From positions 43,029,373 through 43,093,372 of the forward strand of contig NC_087251.1 in NCBI RefSeq assembly GCF_037042905.1: a stretch of 64,000 bases of DNA, in the 5' to 3' direction. Made by a program: the position numbers and the translations under genes. This DNA comes from Lytechinus pictus. Taxonomy: Eukaryota > Echinodermata > Echinoidea > Temnopleuroida > Toxopneustidae. Below are positions 22,935 through 35,015 of the stretch, one piece after another (the first letter of the stretch is position 1; each line of letters starts with the position of its first letter). A model generated the notes under the pieces. That model saw only the letters and a list, made by a program, of their open reading frames with translations, was not told the origin of the DNA and ran no database searches.

Positions 22935-23395
22935 CAACAGTAAATATCACAAATTTTCAACTAAAATCATGAACTAATTCCTTGCAAGTTTCCTCAGAAT
23001 AAAGTTATGATTTTTGTTAAATTTGTTAAAAGTGCTCTAAACGCGTTTTACCAAAGCGGCAAGGGATTAGTTTAATGATTTAAGCTAAAAATATGGGGGG
23101 GGGGTATTGGTATTATCTTTTTCTCACATAGAGATGGATTGCCATTCCTATATTTAAGAATTATTAGGGCGTTCAGGGCACTTTTTAGAAAATTTTAAAA
23201 ATCATAACTTATAATTCTGAGGAAACTCGTCATGGCTTTAGTTGGAAATGTAGTTATTTTTTTAATAGCGAAGAGACAAACATAGCCGAACCTAGGGGGG
23301 GGGGGTGAAATATCGCACATTTTCAATTAAATTCATGAACTAATCACTTTGCCATTTTGGAAATAAAATTTTAATTTTTGTTTAAGCATTTTGGG
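22935..23395. repeat. Foldback repeat plus partial direct copy
   Basis: TTTTCAACTAAAATCATGAA and GTTTCCTCAGAAT (22955-23000) are matched in reverse complement at about 23205-23250. A third, direct partial copy (CATTTTCAATTAAATTCATG) follows at about 23318. G runs separate the copies. Confidence 0.55.
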
Positions 23396-24477
23396 GGGAA
23401 ATTGTCATTCACTTTTCGGAGGTGAAAAAATAGGGTGAAAAATTATTTAAAATATTTCATATCTTACGTAATAAAACAAAAGAAATAATGAGTGGGGGAT
23501 GTCATGGCTACCCACGTTTGCATACCGAACTTTCATTTAAAATTAATTAAGCGAAACTATGTAATAACTTTCATATTTCTAATCTAATTTTGATACAAAC
23601 CAAGGCGATGGACTTCCCTTTAACATTTTATCAAACCAAAGAAACATGCAGTATTTAATTTTATTGAAACGACATTGACGGAGACAATCTCTATGAATCT
23701 ACTCACAATAATCAAATAGTCAAATTGACTGGTTGCCAAATAAAAAGAAGACTCCCCCCCCCCCCCTCACAAAACGACGAATGTCCATCCTTGATATGTC
23801 TATTGTTACGCACTGAGGCGAAATCTAGCGATCAATGGCGGGAAATTTTGAAAAGCTGCGTTGCAGAAGAGAGTGAATGAATTTCGCCAACAGGACAAGT
23901 ACGACAACTAAAAACTTTAATAGGCCTACATGAATAAAACAGCGACAGCGAGAGAATGATTTAAACAGCGGGCATGTATTCTCAAACAAAAATGGGCACC
24001 CTTGTGATAATTATTACTGCGTATACGATCGAGAGTTAAAAGGTTTGGTGATAATCAGGTAAGTGGCATTATTATTTCAATGTCATAAACATTGTTTTAA
24101 GGATGTCTTTAGAAGTTGCTCAAGTGGTGTTTTACAATCACCGAGATTCACTCTTATTATGTACAAGTTTATGACATAACATTGTGCTCAGTAGGAACCA
24201 CTGTGTGGTGAAATAAGATTGGTAATGTTTGGCTTAATAGTGGGTAAATGCTTGACTTCGGGGCACAGTCAGTTTAATTTCTACTACAGTTATTCATCAT
24301 TATATGCCTTGGTCAAAAACTAGATTGAATCGTTTAAAATGTTTTTTTTCTTATCAAAATACAAATTCCATCGATCATAGGGGCCTCACGAAAATACGCT
24401 CATGCAATTTTTTTCAGCGCTTTGGTATGTTTGGTTAATACATAAAAATAACAACCCCAAGATTGTACACTGTAAAA
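23396..24477. other. Intergenic DNA with a CpG-containing candidate promoter
   Basis: No coding exon. At 23815-24065 the sequence is locally CpG-richer, carries GGCGGGAAA (E2F-like) and ends in a TCAGGTAAGT donor-like site; see findings. Confidence 0.25.
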
Positions 24478-24716
24478 ACGGTGGTGTTAAAACTGACACC
24501 AGTTGGTGATAATAGAGGACCACACCCCGAGGTGTTAAAATTACACCCTAGGGATTGAACGTAACACCAAAGAGTGTAAATGTAACAACCAAAAGTGTTG
24601 TAATAACACCTATAGGTGTTAAACTAACACCATCAATTTAACACCGGAGTAAAATAACTGGTGTGGTCCTCTATGTACACCGGTTTACACCACAGTTTTT
24701 GCTGTGTAGAGAAAAA
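24478..24716. mobile_element. TA-flanked CACTGTAAAAAC MITE
   Basis: Termini CACTGTAAAAACGGTGGTGT and complement-type ACCACAGTTTTTGCTGTG, flanked by TA on both sides. The interior is a run of short 'gtgttaa' / 'taacacc' blocks forming a large hairpin. Related to the element at 45842-46082. Confidence 0.8.
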
Positions 24717-24832
24717 CAGGTCATAAATGAATAAACTTTAGTACTTGTCTGTTTAAAAAAATGATATCTTGATTATTATGTTTTGGTTTGTGTTGTACAT
24801 GTATATTGCAGTAAAAATGTTGTTAAAAGGGG

Positions 24833-25434
24833 AACCCAGCCTTGATCATAAAATGTTATGTTGGGAAGGAGAAAAATAAATTGAACAGAATGGTGAAAGT
24901 TTGAAAGAAATCGGACAAGCAATAAGAAAGTTATAGCTGCTTTAAAATTGAGATCACTAATAGTATGTAGATTTCAAATTGGCAACTGTGTAAGTAAATT
25001 ATGACAAGGGGCAAGGACAACTTTTCCATAGACCATGTACTTTATTATCAGGGATTTGTGGTTTTCTCCTAAGTACACATTCCCCTGCATGGGGCAGTAA
25101 TCTAAATATAACCCAGATAGTATATTGTTTTATGTCCTCATGAAATAAAAAAATATAATTTGAAATAAAACTTTTGGGAAAAATGACATATTCTAGCCAT
25201 AATATGTACTGGAGTACATGCAAGAGTAGTCCTTGCCTTACATCACTATGACATCACATATGCGGCCATTTTGAAGTCTCCATGGGTATAGTGATTATCA
25301 ATAATTACAACTTTAAAATAATCATAACTTTCTTTTTGTTTGTCCGATATTGTTAAAACTTTCACCTATCAACTTGTCTGATTTTTCTTTTTCTTATAAC
25401 AACAAGTTTTTATTTGGGTTGGATTCCCCTTTAA
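24833..25434. mobile_element. TTAA foldback MITE family B, copy 1
   Basis: TTAAAAGGGGAACCCAGCC at the left and GGGTTGGATTCCCCTTTAA at the right, with inner inverted blocks (GAAAGTTTGAAAGAAATCGG and its diverged complement). Second copy at 51662-52251. Confidence 0.8.
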
Positions 25435-25599
25435 TATCTCAAGGACGTTGTTTACGACCTTCACTCTAAGTTACAAGTATTGTTTAAACTTTTAAAACAA
25501 TTTGTTTAAATTTTAAGCAAGTTGTTTAAAATAAGATGGACAACTTGTTAAAAAGTTTGATCAAGTTATCTTGAGTAAAAAAAAAACACGTTAAAAAGT

Positions 25600-26920
25600 T
25601 TGAAGCGCGAGCAGATTCTTCTGTATACCGACCTGAAAACGGGCATTTCACGTGCCATTTGGATTTATTAAGAAGATATGTATAAGTTTATCACTAAACA
25701 AATAATGCGAGCGCGAAGTTCGAGCTGATTTTTTTTTCATATCAAGATCTGAAAACGGCCCACATCTCATTTAAAATATTGCAAAAACAAAGCGCGAGTT
25801 GAAAGACTTTGATATATATTGACTTGAAAAAAAAATTATTGTAGACATGGATACGATATGTCCTATCTCATCGAACAAACATATGCAGACGTGGAGCATA
25901 ATACTGTACTGACCTTAATACGAAATTTTTCTAGCACTCTTTGTAATCGTCAATGTGATATCTATTCCAATAAAGGAATATACCTACCTCAAAAGCAGTT
26001 TGGACAATTTTACAAATTCCTACAAATACTATATTTTTAGTAAACAAAAAATCCAACAAGCATAACACTGAAAATTTCATCAAAATCGGATGTAAAATAA
26101 GAAAGTTATGACATTTTAAATTTTCGCTTAATTTCACAAAACATTTATATTCACATCCTTGTCGGTATGCAAATGAGGAAACTGATGACATCACTCACTA
26201 TTTCTTTTGTATTTTATTCTGTGAAAATATGAAATATTCCAATTTTCTCCCTGTTGTCGTGTGAAACAACGATTAATACCTCCATGAACATGTGCAATTA
26301 GCATTGTTTAATACTATATGGTTCAATCAAGTTGGTCCTTATTGTCAAATCTGTAAAAAATGAAATATTGTATAATTCAAAAAAAAAAAAAAAAATAGTG
26401 AGTGAGGGACATCATCGACTGTCTCATTTGCATGTCTCTGAGTTGTGCATTTCATTGTTTTGTGAAAAATAAGCGAAACTTTAAAATGTCATAACTTTCT
26501 TATTTTACATCCGATTTTGATGAAATTTTCAGCATAATGCTTGTTTGATTTTTCTCTATTTATTCAAATCAGCATTTTTCTGGGGTGGACTTGACCTTTA
26601 ATGAAAATATTGTTATCTTATTTATTAATGTAATGAACCCAATGAAAGCGCGAGATTTGATGATATTAATGCCTGAAAACTGGACATTTTAAAACACTTT
26701 TGTAATGAGGAATAGGAAGCATGTTTTTTTATATATATTTTAAACATTTAATGCGAGCGCAAATCGCGAGCAGAAAATAAAACGGACATTTTACAGATCA
26801 CTGTTTATAATTTTGTAAATCAAACAAAATAATGAAAGCTCGATGTCCGAGCTAAAATATTGTTTGCATATTGACTTCAAAACTTGACATTTTAAGCTCC
26901 ATATCAGCCTATTCATTTAG
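25600..26920. repeat. Degenerate ~100-bp tandem repeat with AGCGCGAG core
   Basis: Units at about 25603, 25706, 25790, 26643, 26752 and 26830 repeat an AGCGCGAG-like word, a TTGATATATTGAC-like middle and a TGAAAACGG(A/G)CATTTT end. The array is split by the family A MITE at 26040-26601. Confidence 0.6.
26040..26601 (+). mobile_element. Foldback MITE family A, copy 2
   Basis: AAATTTTCATCAAAATCGGA-type inverted blocks at both sides, GGTATGCAAATGAGGAAAC inside, terminus GGGGTGGACTTGACCTTTAA. The left terminus is lost. Confidence 0.75.
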
Positions 26921-26978
26921 CAAGATATGTAGGCCTATCTTTTGATATAGTGATATGAAGATTTTCAAAAATTATTTT

Positions 26979-27561
26979 CCAGGGGAGCGTTTCATCAACA
27001 TTTTCGTCTGACAAGTTGTCAGATCTGACAATTTTCCTTCATTCTGATTGGCTGAGAGGCACTGTTACTATGGTAACTGTCGGATAAAAGAGGACTTGTC
27101 GGACAAAACGTCTGACAAGTCCTTTCATGAAACGCTCACCAGATCTGACATCTTTCCTTGAATCTGATTGGCTAAGAAGCTCTGTTACTATGGTAACTGT
27201 CGGATAAAATGGGACTTGTCGGAAACACTCTCCTGGGGGGCGTTTCATGAAAGGACTTGTCGGACGTTTTATCCGACAAGTCCCATTTTATCCGACAGTT
27301 ACCATAGTAACAGTACCTCTCAGCCAATCAACATCAGAGAAAGATATCAGATCTGACAACTTGTCAGATGAAAATGTTGATGAAACACTCCCCTGGGGAG
27401 CGTTTCATCAATATTTTCATCCGACAAGTTGTCGGATCTGACATCTTTCTCTGATGTTGACTTGATTGGCTGAGAGGCACTGTTCCTATGGTAACTGTCG
27501 GATAAAATGGGACTTGTCGGATAAAACGTCCGACAAGTCCTTTCATGAAACGCCCCCCAGG
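26979..27561. mobile_element. Cluster of GCGTTTCATGAAA MITEs in alternating orientation
   Basis: Units: 26979-27139 forward, 27139-27233 partial forward, 27233-27396 reverse, 27392-27561 forward. Each carries GGGGAGCGTTTCATCAA or GGGGGGCGTTTCATGAA termini, GACTTGTCGGA blocks, a conserved ATTGGCTGAGAGGCACTGTT and TACTATGGTAACTGTCGGAT. The last two units form a long imperfect palindrome. Confidence 0.8.
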
Positions 27562-28194
27562 TCTTGATCCCCTCACCTTATTTCATTCACTCGTCTTCCT
27601 CCTCTTTTTTCCTCTCCTTTTTTTGTTCTCCTCTCTTTTCCCTTCTTTTTCTCCCCCCCCCATTCTTCCCCCTTTTTTGATCTGCCAATAGGGGGAGGGG
27701 GCCGGGCCCCTCGCCCCCTGGATCCGCCTATGGATTTTTCAATTTCTTTTTTGGTCTGGTCTGGGTCTTCAAGGCACGTTTATAGGATTATTCTTACAAT
27801 CCCCCCCCCCCCCTTCATTTAGGAACACTTGTTCTCAAAGAAAAGGAACGCCACCAGAACGTACATTAACAGAACCATGGACCTAATAGGTCCATGACAG
27901 AACAAACTAGAAAAGAAAAGGGGCATTTATCAAAAGTATATAATAAGGGTATTTTTAAAATAGGGCATTTGATTCCACTCTCCCTTTTCCTACTCTTTCC
28001 TTATCTTCTATTCCTTACATTCGTTTTCTTTCCCTCCCTTTCGTCCTTTCCTTTTCCCTAATTTCCTTCTCTTTCTCTCTCCTTTCTCCTTCTTTCCCCC
28101 CCTCTCCATTTCCCTTTTCCCTTTTTTGTTGGGGGGGGGGGGGGGGGAGTGGTGCCTTGTACATAGGATGTTTCGTAGATTTTTGAAAGAATAT
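27562..28194. repeat. Pyrimidine-rich low-complexity stretch
   Basis: CT-rich blocks (27590-27670, 27975-28125) and C/G runs (27653, 27800, 28130-28148), plus the complement of the GGGGCGGATCCAGG element end near 27715. ORFs in this area are low-complexity shadows. Confidence 0.6.
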
Positions 28195-29440
28195 TAGCAA
28201 AGTTACTAAGCTCCGCCTCTAGAAGGGAAGCCCACCTCAACAAAATTGGTTTGAATAAGCAGAAAAAAGTGCAACAATATGCAGAATAAGAAAGTTGCGC
28301 CATTTTTAATTTTCGAATTTTCACAAAATAGTTATGCATATCCTTCTTGTAGACCAATGACGAAAAAGATGACGTCATGCACTCACTATACATTTTGTAT
28401 TCTACTTTCGGTTTTATAAGAAATAAAAAATGTTTAAATTCATACCTCATTACAAAGCATATGAAATAAGTTGATTCCTTCCATAGACATGTGGATTTAC
28501 CATTGTTGTAATTGTGATTAAATGAAGAGCTTCCTTATTGTCAAACCTAGCTGCAAAAATCAAAATATTGTACAATACATTTAATGAAATATTAAATGAA
28601 TAGTGTTCGTGTGACACCATCTCTCTCATGTATTGCATATCACCGCTCACTTCAAGTTGAAGGCCTCCTCAAAGTGGTGCTAAAGGCGCTTGTCTTGTGC
28701 TGATGCAATCCAATTTATGCCAATGAAATTTGTGAGCTCGTCACTCCATCTCAATTTTTGTCTACCCCGATTGTGTGATCCATGGTCTCCATTCTGTGAT
28801 GCGTTTGGTCCATCTATTGTCATGTGATCGATCTTGCAAGGTGGCCAGCCCATCTCAATTTCATTTGATTTAATTGCTTTGATTATGTATATTACTCTAG
28901 TCTGGCTCCTAATCCATTATATGGTTTTCCTGTCACGTTTTAATATCCGTAGCATTGTATGTTCCATACTGTGTTGAGTGGTTTTTAGTTTCTGTTCCAT
29001 TTACTTTGTTACAGACCAGGTTTCGGAACCATAGGTCACTGCCGGTAGAACACCCCGGTAGAACACATTGGTTATTTTTTTTTCTCTTAAGGCAAATTGG
29101 CATATTGCTCTTAATAATGTCATTGAAATTCCCCAAAGCGTTCCATCCGGCCCTTGTCCCCCTTTTAACTTCTTCTAGTTGTTCGTGATCCTTTCTGACG
29201 TGTTGCCCAAGGTAGATATAGTGATCTACTCTCTCAAATTAAGAGTTATCCATTATTATGCCCCGTGGCAATGTATTTTAATGTATCTTTAGCTTATTTT
29301 TATGAAAAATGAACAATTTTTTAAATGTATCTTTTTTTGTTTTACATTAGATTTTGATAAAAATTTCATTGTGCTTGTTTATTTTGCTCATTTTATGCAA
29401 ATTGCAAACTTATATATTCGAGTTGTCTTGAACAGCAATT
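28195..29440. mobile_element. Family A MITE split by an RTE-like LINE fragment
   Basis: Left part (28195-28640): CCTCAACAAAATTGGTTTGA, AGAATAAGAAAGTTGCGCC. Right part (29280-29440): the complementary TTACATTAGATTTTGATAAA, CATTGTGCTTGTTTATTTTG. Between them lies the LINE at 28640-29240. Confidence 0.55.
28640..29240 (-). pseudogene. RTE-like LINE reverse-transcriptase C-terminal fragment
   Basis: Minus-strand frames give YIYLGQHVRKDHEQLEEVKR, NALGNFNDIIKSNMPICLKR, then a frame-shifted TETKNHSTQYGT-type segment, and IGINWIASAQDKRLW. This matches the order seen in RTE-clade RT tails (YLGQ...IKRRI...LCLKRK...ERMAG region). Frameshifts make it dead. Confidence 0.65.
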
Positions 29441-30540
29441 ATGTGTGTTAACAGGAATCAACTTAATTTGGTTGCAGGGATTTTTCAGATTGATACGAGA
29501 GTAACGAGACACTAGAAAAAAAAGGGTAGAGTCTGTGTTAAAACTATGACAACTTTTTTTAACTACCACTGAAACCATGATTTTCATTGGCAGATGGAAG
29601 TTGACAGATAAATGCAAAACCATAGTTGTAGCTCTTTACCAATCGGGCTCTAGGTTTGTTATTTTGTTCGATGACATAGAAGAAAAACGGAACATGTATC
29701 AGATTGTTTTATTTGTTTTCTGTTCTGTTTTGTTTTTCCTTCAGCAAAAAATTAGTCCGGAGTGGTCCAAGACTTTCAATAAGATCGATTGCCATCTGTT
29801 GCAAGTACACCCTGAGCCACAAATGAAAGTGGAATAGATCAAGTCTTCACATCACCATCCATGCGGCCTGGTCAGCGAAGAAATTCATGGAGCAGGTTTT
29901 CATCAGGAGATTATGGCTGGTATGGTGGGTTAGTTGTATAGGAGAAAGTTGCTTGGAACTTGAAAGGCATCCGCCCTTCTGCACGCAGCTATCTGATGGT
30001 GAGATGAGGTCTGATGATGTCACTGTTGAATGGCCATGCAAGTCGACTGACTTCCTCCATGCACGAAAGGACCCAGTTTTACTATGAGAAGGAGTAGGAC
30101 GTGGATGGTAGACTTCTGTCGACGAGTATCCTGAAAATACTATGGTGGAAAGTTCTCCCGATGTAGTCCATCATGGTGAGGAGATGATCAAAATCAAGTT
30201 GATCTTCCGCTTGCCTGAGGAACCCTGGGAAGGGAGCTCAGGGGGAATGGAGGGGGGGGGGGGGTACTGCCATTTAAGGTGGACAACAACATCATGCTCT
30301 TCCAGAAAAGCGTGAAAAAGCTCGCTTTTCCTGGCCAAGCGATGTAGGAGCGTAAAGTAAAAAGGGTATATAAAAATTTCCAAACTCAAGAAGTAATCTC
30401 CAACTCTGGATACGTGAAAATGGTATTATAAAGGCTAGGGAAAACATGAAAGAATACTTGTTTAGGGTATGAGTCCCTTTGAGAAGGAATCTGAAATGAA
30501 GAATGTTTACTTTAGGGTCAATTTTGAAAGTCCATGGATG
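29441..30540. other. Intergenic DNA, no gene supported
   Basis: Open frames of up to 86 codons on both strands overlap one another and resemble no family. The 29830-30250 segment is less AT-rich and could be old coding or LINE-derived DNA. A G-run lies at about 30253. Confidence 0.3.
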
Positions 30541-30604
30541 AGCATCCATCCATCCATTCACCCATTTATTCATTCATCTATCCATCCATTCATTCATCCA
30601 TTCA
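30541..30604. repeat. CATC/CATT tetranucleotide microsatellite
   Basis: Imperfect CCAT/TTCA tetramers directly abutting the TTAA end of the family A copy at 30605. Confidence 0.85.
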
Positions 30605-31215
30605 TTAAAAGACAAGTCCACCCCAGCAAAAGTTGATTTGAAAAAAGGAGCAAAATCCAACAAGCAAAACACTGAAAATTTCATCAAAATCGGATGTTAA
30701 ATAAGAAAGTAATGACATTTTAAAGTTTCGTTTATTTTTCACAAAACAGTTATATGCACATCCTGTTCGGTATGCAAATGAGGGAACTGATGACATCACT
30801 CACTATTTCTTTTGTATTTTATTATATGAAATATGAATTATTCTAATTTTCTCCACATCGTCCGGTGAGACAAAGTTTTATTCCTCCCTGAACATTTGGT
30901 ATTACCATTGTTATAACATCTTACGGCTCAGTTAAATTGGTCCTCAATGTCAAATTGGTGAAAATTGAAATATCGTATAATTCAAACAATAAAAAACAAA
31001 AGAAATAGTGAGTGATGGACATCATCGACTCTCTCATTTGCATGTCACTGAGTTGTGCATATAACTGTTTTGTGAAAAATAAACGAAACTTTAAAATGTC
31101 ATTACTTTCTTATTTAACATCCGATTTTGATGAAATTTTCAGCACTATGCATGCTAGTTTGATTTTTCTCTATTTATTCAAGTCATAATTTTCCTGGGGT
31201 GGACTTGACCTTTAA
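30605..31215 (+). mobile_element. Foldback MITE family A, copy 3 (most complete)
   Basis: Left terminus TTAAAAGACAAGTCCACCCC, right terminus GGGGTGGACTTGACCTTTAA, both bounded by TTAA (30605-30608 and 31212-31215). Inner inverted blocks AATTTCATCAAAATCGGATG and its complement. Non-coding. Confidence 0.85.
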
Positions 31216-31218
31216 TTC

Positions 31219-31512
31219 ATGTATGCTCGCATACATGCATTCATTCATTCATCTATCCATCCATCCATTCATCCATCCATCCATCCATCCATTCATCCAT
31301 TTATTCATTCATATATCCATTCATTAATTCATGTATGCTCGCATACATGCATTCATTCATTCATCCATCCATTCATTCATTCATTCATTCACTCACTTAG
31401 CCATTCATTGATTTGTGTATGACCACATGCATTCATTTATTTATTCATCCATCCATCCATCCATCCATCAATTCATCCATCCAATCACTCATTTGTTTAT
31501 TCATTCGTTCAT
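31219..31512. repeat. Long ATTC/ATCC microsatellite
   Basis: Nearly 300 bp of CATT/CATC tetramers, including a duplicated TATGCTCGCATACATGCATT block. The His/Ser/Ile-rich ORFs here are translation of the repeat. Confidence 0.9.
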
Positions 31513-31543
31513 TTATATATACGAATGTCAAATGAACAAAAAT

Positions 31544-31544
<1 letters not shown>

Positions 31545-31576
<32 letters not shown>
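31545..31576. repeat. (TA)n microsatellite
   Basis: About 32 bp of alternating TA. Confidence 0.9.
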
Positions 31577-32099
31577 CTTCGGGAATTCTATCCTTGTATA
31601 GAGTGCTCGATGTCCTTCACAGGAAGAGCTTTGAATAATAAACACAAGTTCGCAAGGTTGACTGGAGGTTCATCAAATTTAATTTCAGGTGCGATCTTCA
31701 GGCAACTAAATATATATATATTGTAATTTTTTATATGCTGTTTGATATTGATTCCTTCCTCTTGGATTAATGCTTCTCTCGGGATGCTTCTTCAGTGCTT
31801 CTGGTATATTTACTTTTTTTATTCACTTCATTCACTCTTGGTGGGCTTGGTGCACAGGTTAGATGCAGAAGTGTAGGAAATTTGTAGACCATATCCCCTC
31901 TCAGATGCAAATTCAGATTACAGATTAAAAAAAAAAGACTGCCGGTGATAAGGCAAATATTTCAATAGACCGTTTTGAAGTGAATTAATTTCATGGACAT
32001 TTCTATCTATTTTTTGGGGGGGGGGGGGGGGATTGGGGTGCTGGGACTATAAGTAACGATATATTTCTGATATCTGCTCTTGATGAATTAGTCCATTCT

Positions 32100-32295
32100 G
32101 TACCGACCGCACAGAAACGTTGTAAGTCTAACAGAACGTTAACAGTAAGCCCAGTCACATCTTCCGGATTGTGAAGTCAAAACATTTATTTCAATGTGTA
32201 AATAATGTATTGTTGTAACATTAGGCATCGCTGCCACATTACCTGTTGTAACATGGCCTCTGTTAGCGCTAACAACGTTTCTTTGCGGTCAGTAC
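32100..32295. mobile_element. 196-bp MITE with 24-bp inverted ends
   Basis: Left end GTACCGACCGCACAGAAACG then TTGT; right end ACAACGTTTCTTTGCGGTCA then GTAC; about 22 of 24 positions pair. No target duplication could be identified with confidence. Confidence 0.75.
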
Positions 32296-34044
32296 TGGTG
32301 ATTATCACCTGACAAACTTTAAAGTCTTCAAAAATAAGTTTTATAGGTATAGAATTTGACAAGTAAAAATGTTTCGTTGTATCCTTTTTATTGCTCCCAT
32401 CTCCCCGAAAATAAAATACGGTAGGGCTATTTTTATAAGTGCACTTGCTAAATCCGAACTATTAGTTGCTGTGTAAATGAAATATGGCCAAATTTTTAAA
32501 GAATTTGTTATTTTGCCTTGATGATTTATTAATAAATGATTGTGTTACTATTGGCGGTGATTCCAAGGAAAGGGAACATGTCTCCCTTCCTCTTTGATTT
32601 TTAAAATTTTGTACAGTAGTTTATTGGAGAGGGTTGTCTCATCCACCCCCCCCCCATATGGACCAAATATCCCATGAAATTGCCGCCAATGGTTAAGCTC
32701 CTTTCGGCTACTTGTATTTATTCTAGTACAAAACTTTTTCCTCTCTGCCATTTCTCCCTCTCTTTCTTTCTGTCCATCCCTCTCTTCCCCTCTGTCTCTT
32801 TCTTCCATTGTCTCTCTCCTCCCCTTTCTCAACCCCCCCTGCAGATCTTATTTGCTCATGAGCAAAGAAGATGATCTACCTCTGAAGGGACTTTCACACT
32901 TAGTTTTGCGACCGTTTGGTTACATTAAAATTTGCACATGATAGTAATGCCCGCAACGGTCGAATGACTAATTTTTAAATCCCCTTTATGTATATTCTGC
33001 CTACCTCATTTTCTTAAAGATTTTGGAAAATAAAGTAAACTTAGTGAAATGCATCTTCACATGAATTAACCATATCAAAAACTTGAGCAAAACATCTTAT
33101 GATAGATGTTACAAACTTTGGAAAACTCAAATTTGTCTAACTAAAAATAACCTTGAACATTGCCAATTTGAAATAGTATTCATTTTTGTTTTGTAAATTC
33201 CATTATTTAAAAATATGAATCAAATAGGTGACAAAATAGAAAATACAGCACATCTTGAAATAATATTCAAGCAAATTTAGAATCGTTTCAAAATCAAAAT
33301 GTATTTAATAAATTTTTTCATTTTGTGAAGTTCACTTCACTTCTAAAATATAAAAATTGAAGATAATTTTAAATGTCGAACTGACAAGATTCTCGAAACT
33401 TATACTCTGAAATTGTTGTGGATCTGCATTTCACTAATGTTACAAGATAATCTTGCAAACCTGCAAAATTGCCACTAACTTGAATATTTGGTTTATACAG
33501 TGCAGAAGGTAATTTGAATTGTGAGGGTCATTGAAAACAAAAAGGAACTCGCCTACTCCTGATTACAAATATTCAGTGACATATCACTCGGTTAATTCAT
33601 AACTTAAAATTTCATCTCGGCCTTTCTTCTCAAATCTTGGAAAAGATGGAAATTGCACCTGGAAAATGTAGGCCTTAGAAATTTTCTTTAAAAAAAAAAA
33701 AGGAATACAATAGAGCATAAGCCTTCTAATTTTTGGTTTACCTTCTGCACATTGTACAACCTAAAAGCTGGCCGGTATTCTGAAAATTGTGTTTCTTTGC
33801 ATTACCTTTTCTATATTGAATGCCATTACAAATTTTAAAATGGTATTTCTGGCTGCTTTATATCCTTTTTTTTTGCTTATTGCCTATATTCGATATGAAA
33901 AAAGGGGAAGTACAATGAAAATAAGTCCAGGTTACTTAATATTTTATTTTAAGGAAAAGTACAGAAATGTGATAAATAATGACATTCTACATAAGTTAAC
34001 AACGGGGTTGTAAAAATGACACAATTTTTCAGAATACAGGCCCT
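32296..34044. other. AT-rich intergenic DNA, nothing recognised
   Basis: A pyrimidine-rich stretch at 32740-32840 and otherwise unique-looking AT-rich DNA. No exon supported. Confidence 0.3.
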
Positions 34045-34559
34045 GGGCCCTGTTGCATAAAAGATCATATAAAATGGTGATATGGACCCTAATCAAATGA
34101 TTGGCTGAAATCTATCACATGATCAGTAATACATTATAGCTAACAGGAAAAATTACCAAAATTGGTGCTACTTATGATCATATTTTCTATATAGCGCATA
34201 TCAAACATCACTATGACTATTTCTCTATGCGCTCGGGGAAAAAACCGGTCCTTTTGACTGGTCATGGTGAAGAGATGATGGTTTATCAAATAGAAATCCA
34301 TATCACTATCTTATAAAACAAATAATGCACATCATGTTGCTTGGGCATTAGAATAATTGCACACACTTGTTACTTTAGAAACATTCCAAACACTCGGCTC
34401 TGCCTTGAGGATATTGGAACTTCCAGTTACATTGTGTGTATGATTCTTTCTAATGCCCTCCATGATGTGTATTGTATAAGGTCATACCATCCAATGGTAG
34501 CTAACATGGAAACATTAGATGGCAAAATGACTATATAGTAATTTTATGCAACAGGGCCC
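34045..34559. mobile_element. 515-bp MITE with GGGCCCTGTTGCATAAAA ends
   Basis: GGGCCCTGTTGCATAAAA at 34045 is matched by TTTTATGCAACAGGGCCC ending at 34559. Inner inverted blocks include TGATCA and ATCACTA words. No coding capacity. Confidence 0.8.
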
Positions 34560-34879
34560 TTGGCACCCCCACCCCCCCAAAAAAAAAGGGAAAAGGGGGT
34601 GTCAAAATGGATGAAAAAGGGGCAGGTTGAAATTGGGGGGGGGGGGGGCAAGGCGGGCACGTCAAATTGATAAGGGAGGGGGGAATTTGTCGGTATATAG
34701 GTACACAAATGAGGCTAAAATAAGTTTTAATTTCTAAGATTTTTAATTTATTTTCACAGTAAGAGTGAACAAAAAAAAAATGACCAGCAGCCAAGAAGAT
34801 TCATTCAAGTATACAGGATACCATAGCAGCTGACCTCTGAATTCAATGGGGCAAACCCTACCCCCTCACAAAATGACCA

Positions 34880-35015
34880 GCAGCCTTGTCTGAGCTGGGG
34901 TCTTCCTGACAAAATCACACAATATGTGACATCACCACTGAGAGACCTATTTTTCAGTGCACAGAGAAGGACATTGGATAATGCTGTGCATGGTAAACAA
35001 CTTGCCACAATGAAA
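34880..35015 (+). repeat. Dispersed repeat G, copy 1
   Basis: CTGAGCTGGGGTCTTCCTGA, AATCACACAATATGTGACAT and AGAGACCTATTTTTCAGTGC recur in reverse complement at 39828-39975. Confidence 0.6.

Noticed and set aside
27039..27576. Cluster of similar small ORFs (FIRQVPFYPTVTIVT-like)
   Set aside because: They are translations of the repeated GCGTTTCATGAAA MITEs, appearing on both strands.
28015..28200. Basic, Glu/Arg-rich ORF
   Set aside because: Product of a purine/pyrimidine-biased low-complexity tract.
31219..31726. His/Ser/Ile-rich ORFs
   Set aside because: Translation of the ATTC/ATCC microsatellite.
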